DNA from: Torulaspora globosa
Taxonomy: Eukaryota; Ascomycota; Saccharomycetes; Saccharomycetales; Saccharomycetaceae
NCBI RefSeq assembly: GCF_014133895.1
Contig: NC_050731.1
Coordinates: 310,001-374,000, forward strand
DNA length: 64,000 nucleotides
Direction of reading: 5' to 3'
The translations under genes and the position numbers were made by a program. Below the pieces are notes generated by a model, which worked only from the letters and a program-made list of their open reading frames with translations, did not search any database and was not told the origin of the DNA. Within the stretch, counting starts at the first letter, position 1; each line of letters opens with the position of its first letter. Below, in pieces: positions 1 to 8,399 of the stretch.

Positions 1-760
1 TGGTATCGTTGTCCCATCGCAGTGGACTCATATTGAAGTCTCCGGACATCTCTTCTCGCAGAACTTCCTGAGTACTGGGCTGCCGACGGTTTGTGGGCTC
101 CTCTTTTTCATCTGCCTCTTCGTAAGCCAGATCCCGGGCATCAGGTATAAATTCAATAAGCTGTATCTCTCTCACCAGCTTATTGAAGGGCTTGTACCAC
201 GAGTTTGCTTTCCCAAGCTCCATTTGAACTTGCACCATGTACAGCACTTTGCCGTAGGAGTAGAAATATAGATCCAAGTTGTCTATCTTGGTCTGGTCTC
301 TCCACAAATTGTTGTAACTGGGCGGCATTCGGGTCTCATCGGGTCTGCTGAAGCATACCAGGCCCTTGGTGTGATTCGCCAGGCATTTTGGTTGCCTCGG
401 AATCTTAGCAAATGCAAACTCATACTCGTAGTGGCCGGGCTTCATTTTGAATGGTTTCGAGGATCCCTCAATAGCATCCCAGACATTATTCGGGGGAAAC
501 ACCCTCTCTGTGTAGCTGAATAACGTATGGTAGGACCTATTATCCTGTACCGGCATCATCATTCCGTGCTGCCCGTAGCAGTTTATCGGATCCACTTTAG
601 TCAACGTTTCTGTAAATCCTTTGAGTATTACATTGATTGTCTTGATAGACAGAGCTTTCTTTAGTTGAATCTTCACCGACCCACATATGCGATCGTTCGT
701 GCTGTAAAAGTCATTATTCAGTGGGGGCTTCAAGTCTATCTTTACCTCAGGAGGAGCCAT
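1..760 (-). CDS. ART10: Arrestin-related trafficking adaptor Art10, 3' part missing
   Basis: The window opens inside this gene. Reading leftward from an ATG at 758-760 there is an open frame of 253 codons with no stop, so the C-terminal part lies outside. The N-terminus (MAPPEVKIDLKPPLNNDFYS) and the following text, including GMMMPVQDNRS and KIDNLDLYFYSYGKVLYMVQ, match the arrestin fold of yeast Art10 (YLR392C). Known role of the family: adaptors that recruit the ubiquitin ligase Rsp5 to plasma-membrane cargo for endocytosis. PY motifs would be expected in the missing part. It diverges from ATP10 across a 187-bp promoter. That neighbour is the same in S. cerevisiae, which supports the assignment. 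Confidence 0.9.
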   Translation of the reverse strand, partial: MAPPEVKIDLKPPLNNDFYSTNDRICGSVKIQLKKALSIKTINVILKGFTETLTKVDPINCYGQHGMMMPVQDNRSYHTLFSYTERVFPPNNVWDAIEGSSKPFKMKPGHYEYEFAFAKIPRQPKCLANHTKGLVCFSRPDETRMPPSYNNLWRDQTKIDNLDLYFYSYGKVLYMVQVQMELGKANSWYKPFNKLVREIQLIEFIPDARDLAYEEADEKEEPTNRRQPSTQEVLREEMSGDFNMSPLRWDNDT

Positions 761-947
761 ACCCAGCACTTAAGCAACGATATCTCAAACAACCAGTCCA
801 AACAATGATCAAAGACGCTCGACCGGGCAAATATGTTCCTTCACTCTAATAAGGTTGAACGCTCAAGGGACATCTCGGATTTTTTACCTATTAAGCTTAG
901 ACCAGCTAACTAAGAAGCAAGCAAAAAAGCACCAGTGGAGCTCATCA

Positions 948-1820
948 ATGGCATTTGGGATTACGCCGGGCACCAAGCGGCTCATATCGACCACTCCAGC
1001 AAGCCTCTTTGTGAACAAGTTCTTCAAAAATGTGGTTGACGCCGCCCCAAAGGAACACATCGTCAGGGAACTGGTGAGACCAATTGGTATGCAGACTCCA
1101 CCGACATCACAGACTGTGTACTCTAAGGGAAACTCTTTCAGAGAAATGTTTGATCGTGACAAGACCGAGAAGAGAAGTCAGGAGCTTGGCGTAGAGTTCA
1201 GCAAGTCTGGGATGTACGAGCTTCATGCGTTCCAAAAACATGGAGGCAAGATGTTTATATCGCCAAAATCGTACTGGAGGGCTGATAGAGCATTGTACTT
1301 CCCCCACCTGAAAGGTACCTCGTTGTCCGGGCTCACAAAAGACCTGGAGGAGACTCTGAAGGGGAAGACGAGTGTCGTCAGGCTTTTCACCAACAAGGTC
1401 GGCGACGACTTGTCGAAACAGTACTTTCAAAACAGGGAGCTGGACCTCGACTATCTTGGGAAAGACCTCGAGAAGCTCGCAACTTCCAATACCCAAATTG
1501 TGGAGGTCAGTTTCCTGGAGAACGCAGTCAAGTCGATCATAGCCAAATTATCTGCCTACAAATTGCGCTCCCTGATACCGCCATTGAGACACGCCAACTA
1601 CTTCCAGTGTGACAGAGACCAGCTGCCATTTACTGTGAGAGAGTCCCTAGAGATCAATAACATCTATACCGGCTACGTGATTGTCGTCGATCCCGATTTG
1701 AAGATCAGATGGATGGCGTGCGGCGCTGCCTCCGAGGATGAGTTCAAACTGCTATGGAAGTGTGTGAGAGGTGTCCGCAAGGAATTTGCACCGCCATCCC
1801 AGGCCTCTGAAGCCTTATAG
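948..1820 (+). CDS. ATP10: Mitochondrial F1F0-ATP synthase assembly factor Atp10
   Basis: The protein is 290 residues when started at the first ATG (948, MAFGITPGTKRL). The open frame runs further upstream to a TTG at 855, but no ATG lies there. The length fits yeast Atp10 (279). The N-terminus is rich in Thr, Ser, Lys and Arg with few acidic residues (TPGTKRLISTTPASLFVNKF), as expected of a matrix-targeting presequence. The conserved core includes RELVRPIG near residue 44 and the C-terminal thioredoxin-like end with VDPDLKIRWMACG. Known role: inner-membrane-associated chaperone that binds Atp6 during assembly of the Fo sector. It sits between ART10 and a small mitochondrial-type ORF, as YLR393W does relative to YLR392C. 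Confidence 0.93.
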   Translation: MAFGITPGTKRLISTTPASLFVNKFFKNVVDAAPKEHIVRELVRPIGMQTPPTSQTVYSKGNSFREMFDRDKTEKRSQELGVEFSKSGMYELHAFQKHGGKMFISPKSYWRADRALYFPHLKGTSLSGLTKDLEETLKGKTSVVRLFTNKVGDDLSKQYFQNRELDLDYLGKDLEKLATSNTQIVEVSFLENAVKSIIAKLSAYKLRSLIPPLRHANYFQCDRDQLPFTVRESLEINNIYTGYVIVVDPDLKIRWMACGAASEDEFKLLWKCVRGVRKEFAPPSQASEAL

Positions 1821-1954
1821 AAACCTGTACATAGATATGACAGTATTCTGGCTTGGTTCAAGCATTATCACGGGACACGTTGTTACTATATGCTAGTCAA
1901 GTTAGCTCATGATGGTACCCATTAAGCAGAGCTACTACTATAAGAGGCGATAAA

Positions 1955-2155
1955 ATGCTGGCACGATTCTACTCATCAACGCCAATCAGGCCTAAGTCTC
2001 AGCCGCCATCTCGTCATGCATTGTTGTACAGCAGGTGGGCGAGGCCGGTAGGTAAGGTGCTAATGCTAAGCATCGGATCGTATTATTCGTTAATGTATCT
2101 CTGGGAGTACTTGGAAAAAAAAGAGCTGGAATATGAAAAGTTAAATAGAGTCTGA
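1955..2155 (+). CDS. Small predicted mitochondrial membrane protein, unrecognised
   Basis: This is a 66-residue ORF with a good yeast start context (AAA before ATG). It begins MLARFYSSTPIRP, a typical short mitochondrial presequence with an RFYSS-like cleavage signature. It continues with a basic stretch (SRWARPVGK) and one likely transmembrane segment (about residues 35-50, VLMLSIGSYYSLMYLW), and ends in a charged tail (EYLEKKELEYEKLNRV). This layout resembles small respiratory-chain subunits or assembly factors, but I do not recognise a specific family. It lies 134 bp after ATP10 and converges on IDP1 with an 81-bp gap. That it is a real gene is inferred from the targeting-TM-charged-tail design. 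Its function is unknown. Confidence 0.6.
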   Translation: MLARFYSSTPIRPKSQPPSRHALLYSRWARPVGKVLMLSIGSYYSLMYLWEYLEKKELEYEKLNRV

Positions 2156-2236
2156 GGGCCAAACGCACGGTGTTGCCAATGGAACCGTATGTACGAGTTT
2201 ATAAGTTCAGCTTTGGCGAGGAAAGTATCAGGCGAA

Positions 2237-3505
2237 CTACTCAACGGAATTGATCTCCTTCTGCAATCTCTTCTCGACGGCTTCCAAAAATTGGTTGGTG
2301 TTCACGTAGGAGTCTCTATCAGTCCTGCCGCAGGCGAAGGCGAGATCCTTTGTCATGATACCGTCTTCCTGGACGGTGTTCAAGGTGGCCGCTTCCAACA
2401 GGTTGGCGAAGTTGACGACCTCTGGCGTGTTGTCCAGCTCGCCCCTTTTGGCGAGACCTCTGGTCCATGCGAAAATGGAGGCGATGGAGTTCGTGGAGGT
2501 TTCCTTTCCTTGTTGGTGCTGTCTGTAGTGTCTGGTGACCGTACCGTGTGCAGCCTCACTTTCAAACGTCTTACCATCTGGGGTGACCAAAACTGAAGTC
2601 ATCAATCCCAAAGAACCGAAACCTTGGGCGACGATGTCGGATTGGACGTCACCGTCGTAGTTCTTCAACGCCATGATGAACCCACCCTTCGATTTGATCA
2701 TCTGAGCAACCATATCGTCGATCAGACGGTGCTCATAAGAGATGCCGGCAGCCTCAAATTGAGACTTGTACTCAGCATCGAACAACTCCTGGAAGATGTC
2801 CTTGAACCTACCATCGTACTTCTTTAAGATGGTGTTCTTGGTGGACAAGAATAAATTTAATCTCTTGTTCAAAGCCAGTTTAAAAGATGCGTGCGCAAAA
2901 CCGCGGATAGACTCATCGGTATTGTACATAGCTAGGGCGACTCCGGCACCCTTGTAGTCGTAGACTTCCATTGTCTTAGGCTCGGAACCATCCGCTGGCT
3001 TGTAAACCAATTCCAGCTTTCCCGGACCAGGAATAACCGCATCGGTGGCCTTGTACTGGTCAGCATGCGCATGTCTACCGATGATAATAGGCTTCTCCCA
3101 GCCTGGCACCAGACGGGGGATCCTGGGGATCACAATTGGCTCACGGAAAACGGTTCCGCCAAGAATGTTTCTGATAGTTCCGTTTGGAGATTTCCACATC
3201 TGGCTCAAGTTAAACTCCTTGACACGAGCCTCATCCGGCGTGATAGTAGCACATTTGATACCGACCCCATACTTCTTGATGGCATTGGCAGCATCAACAG
3301 TAATCTTATCCTGGGTTGCGTCACGTGATGTCACTGATAAGTCATAGTATTTCAGATCGACGTCCACGTAGGGCAAGATGAGCCTGTTCTTGATCCTATC
3401 CCAGATGATACGGGTCATCTCATCACCGTCCAGTTCCACAACGGGATTTTTCACCTTGATCTTTGATAGAACGGAGCCTGTTGAAAAGAATCTTCTCGAA
3501 AGCAT
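2237..3505 (-). CDS. IDP1: Mitochondrial NADP-dependent isocitrate dehydrogenase
   Basis: The protein has 422 residues from the ATG at 3503-3505 ([20 protein letters not shown]). A TTG-initiated extension of 11 codons is ignored. It catalyses oxidative decarboxylation of isocitrate to 2-oxoglutarate with NADP+ in the mitochondrial matrix. Residues 1-14 form an Arg/Ser-rich presequence with no acidic residues. The rest is the eukaryotic dimeric NADP-IDH fold: [14 protein letters not shown] near residue 24, the substrate loop [20 protein letters not shown], and the NADP-binding [17 protein letters not shown] followed by [12 protein letters not shown]. Length and presequence fit Idp1 (428) rather than the cytosolic Idp2 or peroxisomal Idp3. 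It is divergent from CST9. Confidence 0.96.
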   Translation of the reverse strand: MLSRRFFSTGSVLSKIKVKNPVVELDGDEMTRIIWDRIKNRLILPYVDVDLKYYDLSVTSRDATQDKITVDAANAIKKYGVGIKCATITPDEARVKEFNLSQMWKSPNGTIRNILGGTVFREPIVIPRIPRLVPGWEKPIIIGRHAHADQYKATDAVIPGPGKLELVYKPADGSEPKTMEVYDYKGAGVALAMYNTDESIRGFAHASFKLALNKRLNLFLSTKNTILKKYDGRFKDIFQELFDAEYKSQFEAAGISYEHRLIDDMVAQMIKSKGGFIMALKNYDGDVQSDIVAQGFGSLGLMTSVLVTPDGKTFESEAAHGTVTRHYRQHQQGKETSTNSIASIFAWTRGLAKRGELDNTPEVVNFANLLEAATLNTVQEDGIMTKDLAFACGRTDRDSYVNTNQFLEAVEKRLQKEINSVE

Positions 3506-3815
3506 CGTCAGAGGTATGGCGAATTCCGCTCTTTGCAATTACTCGAGACCGCCCTAGGTATCGACACGCAATGAGTATTTAACTGTAATCAAGAAGAACT
3601 GTGTTTCCAGTTTCTTCAAATAGCTGGAAATTAAAGTTCCAACTCAATCGGTCATCAATATTTTTTGTCCGACAGTAAGACGGTCCATTCCGGACATCTC
3701 ATTTGGGACGGCAGTCGAGTCGAGAGGTCGGCGGCTAATTGCTTGATAATACATACCACTTTCTGAAGCAAGGAGTGATGGAAAGTGGCGCCTGTAGGTA
3801 GTGAGAACGGTCTCT
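3506..3815. promoter_or_regulatory. Divergent promoter region IDP1 / CST9
   Basis: A 310-bp gap between divergently read genes. It holds a perfect URS1 motif (3728-3737) close to CST9. Near IDP1 it holds an inverted repeat TTTCCAG (3604-3610) and CTGGAAA (3624-3630) separated by 13 bp. No ORF or RNA gene is evident. Confidence 0.6.
3728..3737 (-). promoter_or_regulatory. URS1 (Ume6-binding) site upstream of CST9
   Basis: TCGGCGGCTA is an exact match, in reverse, to the meiotic URS1 consensus TAGCCGCCGA. It lies 79 bp before the CST9 ATG. In S. cerevisiae URS1/Ume6 represses early meiotic genes in mitosis and activates them with Ime1. CST9/ZIP3 is a meiosis-specific gene, so the site fits. 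Occupancy is inferred. Confidence 0.75.
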
Positions 3816-4892
3816 ATGTCTGACGGGCTTTTCAATCAGCCGTTTGTGTATTGTGGAGTCTGTCACAGACAGTCTACCAGAGAAGATCCTCTTCATTTGA
3901 CTTCGTGTGCTCATATACTATGCTCAGAACACTTGAATACGACAGCGTGTCCCATATGCAAGAATCGAGATGTGATGGCGATCAGGCTCGTTGAGAATAA
4001 ACAGTTGCCGCAGGATATAGGGGACCTTTTCCGGCCGATGTCGACACTTTTGGAAAATCTGTACATCGTATCGCAGTTCCAGTCCAGCGGGTTGGTGAAC
4101 CAATGTCACTACTACCAGGAGCACTGTATTAAGCTGAGGGAGAAATGTGCCCGGCAAAGACAGCTTCTCTGTCAGGCGAAGCACGAGTTGGACTCCGTGG
4201 CAAGGTTGAAATCTAGAATAACTGAGCTGGAGGCCGTGCTCGCGAAGCAGGAGGACTCTTCTGGCCAGCTTAAGTCCACTGAAACATCTGTATTTACAGC
4301 GCTGAAACCACCTGACACGGTCGACTTAACCGCTGATGCAGGCGATGACATAGCCGCCCAGCGAGACGAGCATTGCTTCCTTCGGAAGCTGAAGAATTCA
4401 TCGCCACTGAGACATAAATTACAGCGGCAAATGAAGCCACTGAAGGTAATGCCGAGATCTTCTGACGCCGGGGAGAAAACTTTCTCTGCTGATGGGGCTA
4501 TTGCGGAATCGACCCAGTTGAACGGCCTTACTTCTCCATCGGGCGATTATTACGGGAATCCATCCAATTCTTCTTTGTTAGAAGGAAGATCTAGGAACTC
4601 TGCGGCAATATCAAACGGTGACTGTGGTGCCAAGAAAGCCAATGTCATGAATCAAAGTCAGTTTCCTAGTGCCTTGGATAAACTGAGAGTTGTCAAAAGA
4701 AATCATACATTTAACAATGTAATAGGTGCTTCCCGAGGACATCAAGGTTTGACTCCGCACATGAGGAGCAGTAGTAGCATGCAAACCCAAACTGGTCTTT
4801 TAATGCGCAGCAACACGAGCCGCCAAAGAAGCTCAGGCTCACAGAGCCTGATAGGCAAGGGAACGAACAATAGATTTCGACGCATAAAGTAG
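3816..4892 (+). CDS. CST9: Meiotic SUMO E3 ligase Cst9/Zip3 (RING protein)
   Basis: The protein has 358 residues from the ATG at 3816 (MSDGLFNQPFVYCGVCHRQS). A GTG-started extension of five codons is not used. An N-terminal RING occupies residues 13-48 (CGVC, then SCAHILC, then CPIC). A coiled-coil region follows at about 85-145 (HCIKLREKCARQRQLL; SRITELEAVLAKQE). A long Ser-rich tail ends in basic residues (NNRFRRIK). This is the Zip3/Cst9 layout; the S. cerevisiae protein is longer (482). Known role: marks meiotic crossover sites and promotes synaptonemal complex assembly through SUMOylation. The tail diverges quickly in this family. Position (YLR394W between ATP10 and COX8) supports the call, and the URS1 upstream fits meiotic expression. 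Confidence 0.88.
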   Translation: MSDGLFNQPFVYCGVCHRQSTREDPLHLTSCAHILCSEHLNTTACPICKNRDVMAIRLVENKQLPQDIGDLFRPMSTLLENLYIVSQFQSSGLVNQCHYYQEHCIKLREKCARQRQLLCQAKHELDSVARLKSRITELEAVLAKQEDSSGQLKSTETSVFTALKPPDTVDLTADAGDDIAAQRDEHCFLRKLKNSSPLRHKLQRQMKPLKVMPRSSDAGEKTFSADGAIAESTQLNGLTSPSGDYYGNPSNSSLLEGRSRNSAAISNGDCGAKKANVMNQSQFPSALDKLRVVKRNHTFNNVIGASRGHQGLTPHMRSSSSMQTQTGLLMRSNTSRQRSSGSQSLIGKGTNNRFRRIK

Positions 4893-5106
4893 AGGATAAG
4901 TGTTTGTGAATATTTCTCTCCGATTTAATTATTGAACATAAACATGGGAATACAAAATGATATAAGTGGCTCTCACTGATGTATACCAAGAAAGCGGTAC
5001 CTTGTTCTCTCTTTGAGTTCCCTTTTGCAAAATTTTATTTCTCCAGTGAATATTGAGTAAACGGTGCACAGCAAATGCACTATGAGAATGTCAAAGGACA
5101 GTTAAC

Positions 5107-5328
5107 TTAGAGGATACCAGATTTTTTCAACTGCACGTAAGATGCGAAAAATGGCACCAAAAACCCTAGGGAGAAGAAGCCGAAGTGGATAAGCGCAAAT
5201 GGAATCTTTCTGTTGTGAATCTTGACAGGGATGTTAGAGTAGACTCCTTCTTTGAAGTGCACTTGGGATCTCATAGATGATGAGAAAGCTCTTCTCGTGG
5301 AAAACCTAACCAATTGTTGTCTCAACAT
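5107..5328 (-). CDS. COX8: Cytochrome c oxidase subunit VIII (Cox8)
   Basis: The protein has 73 residues from an ATG at 5326-5328 (78 in S. cerevisiae). The presequence MLRQQLVRFSTRRAFSSSMR is followed by the mature protein starting near VHFKEGVYSNIPVKI. One transmembrane helix spans about residues 46-66 (FALIHFGFFSLGFLVPFFAS), with a short tail YVQLKKSGIL. It is a small inner-membrane subunit of respiratory complex IV. The gene is divergent from COX9, another complex IV subunit, and the two share the 5329-5711 promoter region. Confidence 0.95.
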   Translation of the reverse strand: MLRQQLVRFSTRRAFSSSMRSQVHFKEGVYSNIPVKIHNRKIPFALIHFGFFSLGFLVPFFASYVQLKKSGIL

Positions 5329-5711
5329 TTCGCCTTGGATTGACCTCGTACCGTGGTAGCTAGAAGGAAAGTATCAATCAGAATGGAACTTCTCAAGCTT
5401 TCTGTTAAGTGAAGGAGACTGTTCGATTTGACTTCAATTAATGTTCGCTTCCTTACAAAAATCGAGTACGCCGATAAAAACGAATGAGCGCGATGTTTGG
5501 GTTCGGCAGCATAGCGAAGAGCCGAATGCAGCCCGTTGATTGGTCCTCGGCAGGAGGATACGCAGAAGGAGGAAAGACGAACTTTGACATTCAGGTTTGT
5601 CATTTTCGGTCTCTCGATGAGAGCACAAGCCTGATTGGCATTATAAGGAGAAGCACAACTTCTCCAGAAGATTAGATTGTCCAGTGATTAGTTGCCCAAT
5701 CATTGATCAAG
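5329..5711. promoter_or_regulatory. Bidirectional promoter COX8 / COX9 with CCAAT boxes
   Basis: A 383-bp gap separating two complex IV genes. It contains TGATTGGT (5537-5544) and TGATTGGC (5632-5639). These match the TNATTGGT form of the Hap2/3/4/5 (CCAAT) site that activates respiratory genes. Short open frames across this stretch look like noise. Confidence 0.65.
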
Positions 5712-5894
5712 ATGTCTGCAATTGCTCCAATTACTGGTACTTTGAAGAAAAGAATCCTAGCTGATATTTTCATCGGTTTCGCCCTTGGTGGTGCTATGGC
5801 AAGCTACTGGTGGTGGGGTTTCCATAAAGATGTGATTAACAAGCGTGAGACGTACTACGCCCAGCTAGCAGAACAAAAGAAGCTTGAAAACTAA
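5712..5894 (+). CDS. COX9: Cytochrome c oxidase subunit VIIa (Cox9)
   Basis: The protein has 60 residues from ATG 5712 (MSAIAPITGTLKKRIL), against 59 in S. cerevisiae. It has a short N-terminus and one transmembrane helix, including FIGFALGGAMASYWWWGFH. The C-terminus is charged (INKRETYYAQLAEQKKLEN). It is a structural subunit of complex IV in the inner membrane and has no cleavable presequence, as is known for this subunit. It diverges from COX8. In S. cerevisiae COX8 is YLR395C and COX9 is YDL067C, so the pair was split by loss after the genome duplication. Confidence 0.96.
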   Translation: MSAIAPITGTLKKRILADIFIGFALGGAMASYWWWGFHKDVINKRETYYAQLAEQKKLEN

Positions 5895-6176
5895 GAAGCA
5901 GAAGAGCGAATTTGTAAGGTTTCAATGCGATGAATTCACTTGGACCTGCAGAAGATTCGAACTGTGAGTCTACTTATCACAGCTAAAATACTTGTCATTT
6001 ATCATACTATTCAAGGTTTTACCTTTAACACACGGAAAGAATAATCAATTGAGAGAATATTGATGCGATAACATCCATGGATTATGTCGATCATTATTTA
6101 ATCCTCTATATATTCAAATTTATTGAGCGGAATGGTCTTTTGGTTTTATTACCATAACTCCCAGAGCACCTATCCA

Positions 6177-8177
6177 TTATGGGATATAACGACTCCCGTT
6201 TATTATCCCATCGCATACAAAAATGAATCTCTTATTAATATTCTTGGCTTGCAGGCTGTTTTGCAAGAATCTTAAAGTTGCTATCTCACCTAGCGTCACA
6301 CCTCCTAAGAATGCAATTATCGTTATGTCGTTGGTTTTGCTATCCTTTTGGCCTATAGTGACTCGCTTCTTGTTCTTCTTTAGATCTGGAAGCCAGGATT
6401 CTTCATGAACCACGTTGGCTCTGCCGTAAATCTGCTCGAAGAGTCCGCCGATTTTGGCCAAACTCGGTCTCCTGGATATGATATAAGGTTGCTGCGACGC
6501 ATAATTCTTGCTGACGACAGATCTGTCATAAAGGAGTTGTACGAACCTGACCACCAGGGGAATCACGCCACAATACGCAAAGGTGGCATCTCTTGGGTTC
6601 GCAGCATCATGCCCACCCTTACGGCTTGGGACCTCTGTGCCTTCGTCTTCAACCGGCGGTAGAGTATCCAGCCAAGTGGATATATAGCGATATTCCTTTC
6701 TCCAAGCGCTATTGCTGTGATTTGCTAGCAGACCTTTGCTGGAAAATAGTCCAGAAACAGTCAGCTTTTCCAGTTGGAAACAAGTTTCGATTCCGTAAGT
6801 GTCGATGAGTTCTCGTTTTAACAAGTCGTAATCCTTATCCCTCAAGCCGTACTTGCAGATTGAAGATAAGCATATCAGTCTCAAAATGCGTTTCAGACTA
6901 ACTTCTCCCTCGTAGATCAATTCCAGTAAGCTATCACAGCTGGACTTGTGGTCAAGGTTGCCCAGCAATATATTTTGCTCGAGTTCTAATATCCGATTGA
7001 ACTGAATGGAAGCATTGTTTTCAACTTCCTGAAGAACATTGGAAGACAAGGTTGTATGAACCTTCAGCAATTTTTGTTTGGCTTGCAGTGATGAGAGCGA
7101 CTCGACAAATTCTTTTATCTCTCCGACACTCTCAGCCTTATGCCTAGCATCGTACTTGTCCTGCAAATCTTTAGCCATTTGATTCAGCTGCGGTCCCAGA
7201 GCTCCAAAGTTCATGAATTTCAAATCGTCCCATATTTCGTCAGTTCGGTATTTTAGTGCTACATCTTCAAGTCCATTCACTTTTCCGTCCGTTGACAGGC
7301 CATAAATCTCATCAAGTAAACCCGAGTACGTCAGTTGTGTAAGTAAAGGAGTCAATGGATCCATATCTCGCTCAATAACAACCAGGTCTTTCTCAATACC
7401 ACTGTATTTATCACCATAAAGTGTATCCTTGATGAAAGCTTCTTCGTCGTCTTCACCTGCTTCGATTCTGCCCCGAAGGAGATGCAGTAGTTTTTCTGAT
7501 TCCTCTCCAAAAGCAATGGCATCTGTGATGATTGACTTCGTTTCCTTCATCAACGTGTGTAAACAGTTGGCCATATTGTCCAGAAGAATAGCCCTAGTAG
7601 CGGACTGCATGGAGCACGTATTTGGTGAATACATGTTTCCGCCATCACTATTGAACAAAAAATTCCCAACTAGCAAATTGTCGTCTATTTGTGGGAAAGC
7701 CAGCATAGCCAGCGGATGTAAGCGTACATCAATTCCTTTCGGAAGTTGATGCTGAATAAAATGTGGAATCTTAAAGTCATCGTCGGACCCACGATTCAGT
7801 AGACTATTGGCCTTCTGGGTCTCCCAAGTGCAATATATCAGATTGACACTCTCTAGATTTAACTTGCCTAAAATATCTGGCAGTGCTGCAGGAATAGCTA
7901 GATCGGCCCGCACGTCAATGAGGAACACAAGCTGCATCGCAATTGTTGAAGCCAAGATATTCGATAAATCGGTAATCGTCTGGTCACTCAGCACAACGAT
8001 CTTTCTGACAGGCGTAGACGATGTCAATTGGCTGAAAGTGACGAACTCGCCTATGACAGAAACCATCTCAGGCTGTAGCACAAGAATTTGGTCTTCAGAC
8101 GAGATCTCTCTCAGAACTTTGCATAAAGAACCTCCCAATTTCTTGCTAAAGTGACGAGTATTCCATTGGGAACTCAT
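6177..8177 (-). CDS. VPS33: Sec1/Munc18 protein Vps33 (HOPS/CORVET subunit)
   Basis: A 666-residue SM-family protein (691 in S. cerevisiae) starting at the ATG at 8175-8177 (MSSQWNTRHFSKKLGG). The conserved core includes DLVVIERDMDPLTPLLTQLTYSGLLDEIYG, the SM domain-2 hallmark, and a C-terminal region ending IIAFLGGVTLGEIATLRFLQ followed by FIFVCDGIINGSRYIP. Known role: templates SNARE assembly at vacuole and endosome membranes as a subunit of HOPS and CORVET. Another HOPS subunit, VPS39, lies about 27 kb away in this window. It converges on COX9 (282-bp gap). Confidence 0.95.
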   Translation of the reverse strand: MSSQWNTRHFSKKLGGSLCKVLREISSEDQILVLQPEMVSVIGEFVTFSQLTSSTPVRKIVVLSDQTITDLSNILASTIAMQLVFLIDVRADLAIPAALPDILGKLNLESVNLIYCTWETQKANSLLNRGSDDDFKIPHFIQHQLPKGIDVRLHPLAMLAFPQIDDNLLVGNFLFNSDGGNMYSPNTCSMQSATRAILLDNMANCLHTLMKETKSIITDAIAFGEESEKLLHLLRGRIEAGEDDEEAFIKDTLYGDKYSGIEKDLVVIERDMDPLTPLLTQLTYSGLLDEIYGLSTDGKVNGLEDVALKYRTDEIWDDLKFMNFGALGPQLNQMAKDLQDKYDARHKAESVGEIKEFVESLSSLQAKQKLLKVHTTLSSNVLQEVENNASIQFNRILELEQNILLGNLDHKSSCDSLLELIYEGEVSLKRILRLICLSSICKYGLRDKDYDLLKRELIDTYGIETCFQLEKLTVSGLFSSKGLLANHSNSAWRKEYRYISTWLDTLPPVEDEGTEVPSRKGGHDAANPRDATFAYCGVIPLVVRFVQLLYDRSVVSKNYASQQPYIISRRPSLAKIGGLFEQIYGRANVVHEESWLPDLKKNKKRVTIGQKDSKTNDITIIAFLGGVTLGEIATLRFLQNSLQAKNINKRFIFVCDGIINGSRYIP

Positions 8178-8399
8178 GGTAGATGCCTTTGGTGCACCTC
8201 AAGCTTCAAATTCATTGAAGTTCTGATACCTTAAATCTTCAAACTTCCACCACTGTATTTAAAGGCCGCGCGACAGTAAAAGGCTATCTGGCGACACAAT
8301 ATGCTGACGCAGAATATAAATGTATAGTTAACGATTAAAGTCTACATAATGCTCTTAGTTAATGTCCCAACAGAGCTTTATGATGAGAATTATCAACAA

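Noticed and set aside
855..947. Upstream extension of ATP10 starting with TTG
   Set aside because: TTG is not a normal yeast start. The first ATG at 948 gives a standard-length protein with its own targeting signal. The same reasoning was used for IDP1, CST9, COX9, BDF1, DUS3, SEI1, BRE1, RXT3, UTP21, PRS1, FAS1 and SPE1.
5484..5675. 63-codon frame within the COX8/COX9 promoter
   Set aside because: It overlaps the CCAAT boxes and has no recognisable family or targeting signal. A chance frame is likely.
5945..5965. GATTCGAACTG after COX9 resembling a tRNA B box
   Set aside because: No five-base-pair T-stem and no A box or acceptor stem at the right distance.
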